Assembly: GCA_004015825.1 (NCBI GenBank)
Contig: SAYS01000001.1
Location: 243,267-307,266, forward strand
DNA: 64,000 nucleotides
From: Halovenus amylolytica
Lineage (GTDB): Archaea; Halobacteriota; Halobacteria; Halobacteriales; Haloarculaceae
Reading direction: 5' to 3'
The position numbers and the translations under genes were made by a program. The first letter of the stretch is position 1; each line of letters begins with the position of its first letter. Shown one piece after another: positions 63,101 through 64,000 of this stretch. The notes under the pieces were generated by a model, which saw only the letters and a list, made by a program, of their open reading frames with translations, made no database searches and had not been told where the DNA came from.

Positions 63101-63158
63101 CCTCGGTATCTCCGTGGACTGCCCCGACTGGAGCGCGGCCGTGTTCGGTTGCCGCTGA
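63101..63158 (+). pseudogene. Third, most decayed copy of the zinc-ribbon gene 3' end
   Basis: 58 bases that align with the last about 55 of 60772: TCTCCGTGGACTGCCCCGAC is shared, while the cysteines after it are lost (WSAAVFGCR then TGA). It follows the HEPN gene and has no upstream gene of its own. Confidence 0.65.
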
Positions 63159-63163
63159 GCTAG

Positions 63164-63769
63164 TCACTCCACCAAACTCGGCGGCTCCTCACTTCCACCG
63201 AGTCGCATCTCCGTCCGGGTGATGTACAGATGGACGACCGAGGTCACCAGAAACGATGTCGTCACGAAGATCGGCACACCCAGCCCGGGAAGCGCCGCGA
63301 CGGGCCACAGCCCGGCCGCAAAGGCACCGACGACGACGGTGTTGATCAACGCGAGTCCGAGATACAGGTAGCTCCACGGGATATCGCCACCTTCGACGAT
63401 TTCGAGATAGATATCGAGGTTGTCTGCAGCTGGTCCGATCTCGACGCTGCCCTCGCGGTCGTCGAACTCGATGACGCGCGCGTCGTCCATCCGCGGCAGG
63501 TGGACCTGCTGCAAGGAGGTGTACACACGCTTGCGCTGGTCGTAGCTGAGATCTGTGATCTCTATCCCGTTCTCCCAGGCGGCGATCTGTTCTGCGAGAT
63601 CACTCAGCGTTGCCGTGTCTCCGTTCTGCTGGAGATAGTGGAGGACGTACCGACGGCGGTGGTTACTCAGTAGGTCGAAACACTCGTCGTAGGAGATTAC
63701 CTCACTCGACTCCGGGAGTTCATCGTCCTGCTTCGAGGATTCTTCGGCCGTCGTACTTGTTGCAGTCAT
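63164..63769 (-). CDS. Haloarchaeal winged-helix protein with membrane tail (DUF7344 type)
   Basis: A 201-residue protein. Residues 25-115 are a winged helix (YDECFDLLSNHRRRYVLHYL, then DLAEQIAAWENGIEI and VYTSLQQVHLPRMDDARVI) of the kind annotated DUF7344. The C-terminal part has two hydrophobic segments (about 135-160 and 165-185), so it is a membrane-tethered regulator. Acidic, Ser/Thr-rich first 20 residues. The ATG at 63769 follows a TTTTTATCC box about 30 bases upstream. Confidence 0.85.
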   Translation of the reverse strand: MTATSTTAEESSKQDDELPESSEVISYDECFDLLSNHRRRYVLHYLQQNGDTATLSDLAEQIAAWENGIEITDLSYDQRKRVYTSLQQVHLPRMDDARVIEFDDREGSVEIGPAADNLDIYLEIVEGGDIPWSYLYLGLALINTVVVGAFAAGLWPVAALPGLGVPIFVTTSFLVTSVVHLYITRTEMRLGGSEEPPSLVE

Positions 63770-63930
63770 GCCCCAACCAATAGAATAGTCTTCGTTACTG
63801 GATAAAAAAGGTCGGTATAGTTACCACTATTGAAAACGATACTGTTCGAGTTGCTCAACTAGTATCTTTTCAACGCTCATCTGTATTGGTGGATACTTTC
63901 TCATGACTGGAGTTCGTAGTCTGCTACAGC

Positions 63931-64000
63931 ATGGTCAGCAGAGAGAGCGTCAGCAATGTGTTTCTGCCTGACAAAGAGGACTGTTTGGAGTACCTGCGTG
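63931..64000 (+). CDS. Possible start of a further gene, cut by the window edge
   Basis: From ATG 63931 the frame reads MVSRESVSNVFLPDKEDC and runs off the right edge. An AT-rich, promoter-like region precedes it. Too short to identify; codon use is ordinary for the genome. Confidence 0.35.
   Translation, partial: MVSRESVSNVFLPDKEDCLEYLR

Noticed and set aside
1..64000. tRNA or rRNA genes
   Set aside because: I looked for cloverleaf-type tRNA ends and rRNA-like conserved blocks and found none I could defend. A tRNA scan would settle this.

Overview
The window comes from a haloarchaeon (class Halobacteria). It is GC-rich, its proteins are acidic, and many genes appear leaderless, with a TATA-like box about 20-35 bases before the ATG. 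Marker families include CetZ, RdfA, the archaea-specific SMC-related protein, UPF0179, HalX response regulators, DICT and bacterio-opsin-activator-type HTH proteins. I cannot name a genus. I saw no rRNA, tRNA or CRISPR array.

Layout. 1-3.6 kb: a branched-chain amino acid operon on the minus strand (leuA-type synthase, ilvB, start of ilvN). 3.6-8.1 kb: cetZ, a TspO-family protein, a class V aminotransferase and dph2, with a large folded repeat at 6.6-6.9 kb. 8.3-11.6 kb: an HTH protein, an SMC-related ATPase and a hydrolase-like protein. 11.8-25.3 kb: a lactate block with two 1015-residue FAD/Fe-S dehydrogenases, lactate permease, lutC and a lutA-lutB fusion, with rdfA lying inside it. 25.4-34.8 kb: ordinary genes (UspA, AdkA-type adenylate kinase, methyltransferases, purB, UPF0179, DUF2237, a RecA-like ATPase), plus a second folded repeat at 28.4-28.8 kb. 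34.9-41.7 kb: a signalling block with two chemotaxis transducers, a hemerythrin fused to a truncated AMP-forming ligase, and a DICT protein. 41.8-44.4 kb: universal stress proteins and a flavin-binding protein. 44.8-49.9 kb: two HTH regulators, a molybdate/tungstate-type ABC importer and a ModE-like regulator. 50-54.2 kb: a RIO-like kinase, ADP-forming acetyl-CoA synthetase and a DRTGG/Pta-like protein. 54.6-59.9 kb: a HalX regulator, a C-terminally anchored surface protein next to a rhomboid protease, and two TasA/DUF1102-like exported proteins. 60-63.2 kb: a broken gene followed by toxin-antitoxin modules, with copies of that gene's 3' end between and after them. 63.2 kb to the end: a haloarchaeal winged-helix membrane protein and the start of another gene.

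How the genes work together. The lactate block can import lactate and oxidise it by two routes (Dld-like and LutABC-like). lutC and the second dehydrogenase share a 17-base promoter motif. The importer at 46.1-48.9 kb probably brings in molybdate or tungstate under the neighbouring ModE-like protein. CetZ, the SMC-related protein and RdfA all belong to families tied to haloarchaeal cell shape.

The most unusual things here are: two large cloverleaf repeats whose arms differ in sequence but keep their pairing; two families of short inverted-repeat elements (five and three copies); a hemerythrin-ligase fusion; a rhomboid beside a protein with a GlyGly-membrane-Arg tail; repeated tails of one gene around toxin-antitoxin modules; and a leuA frame with no usable start codon.
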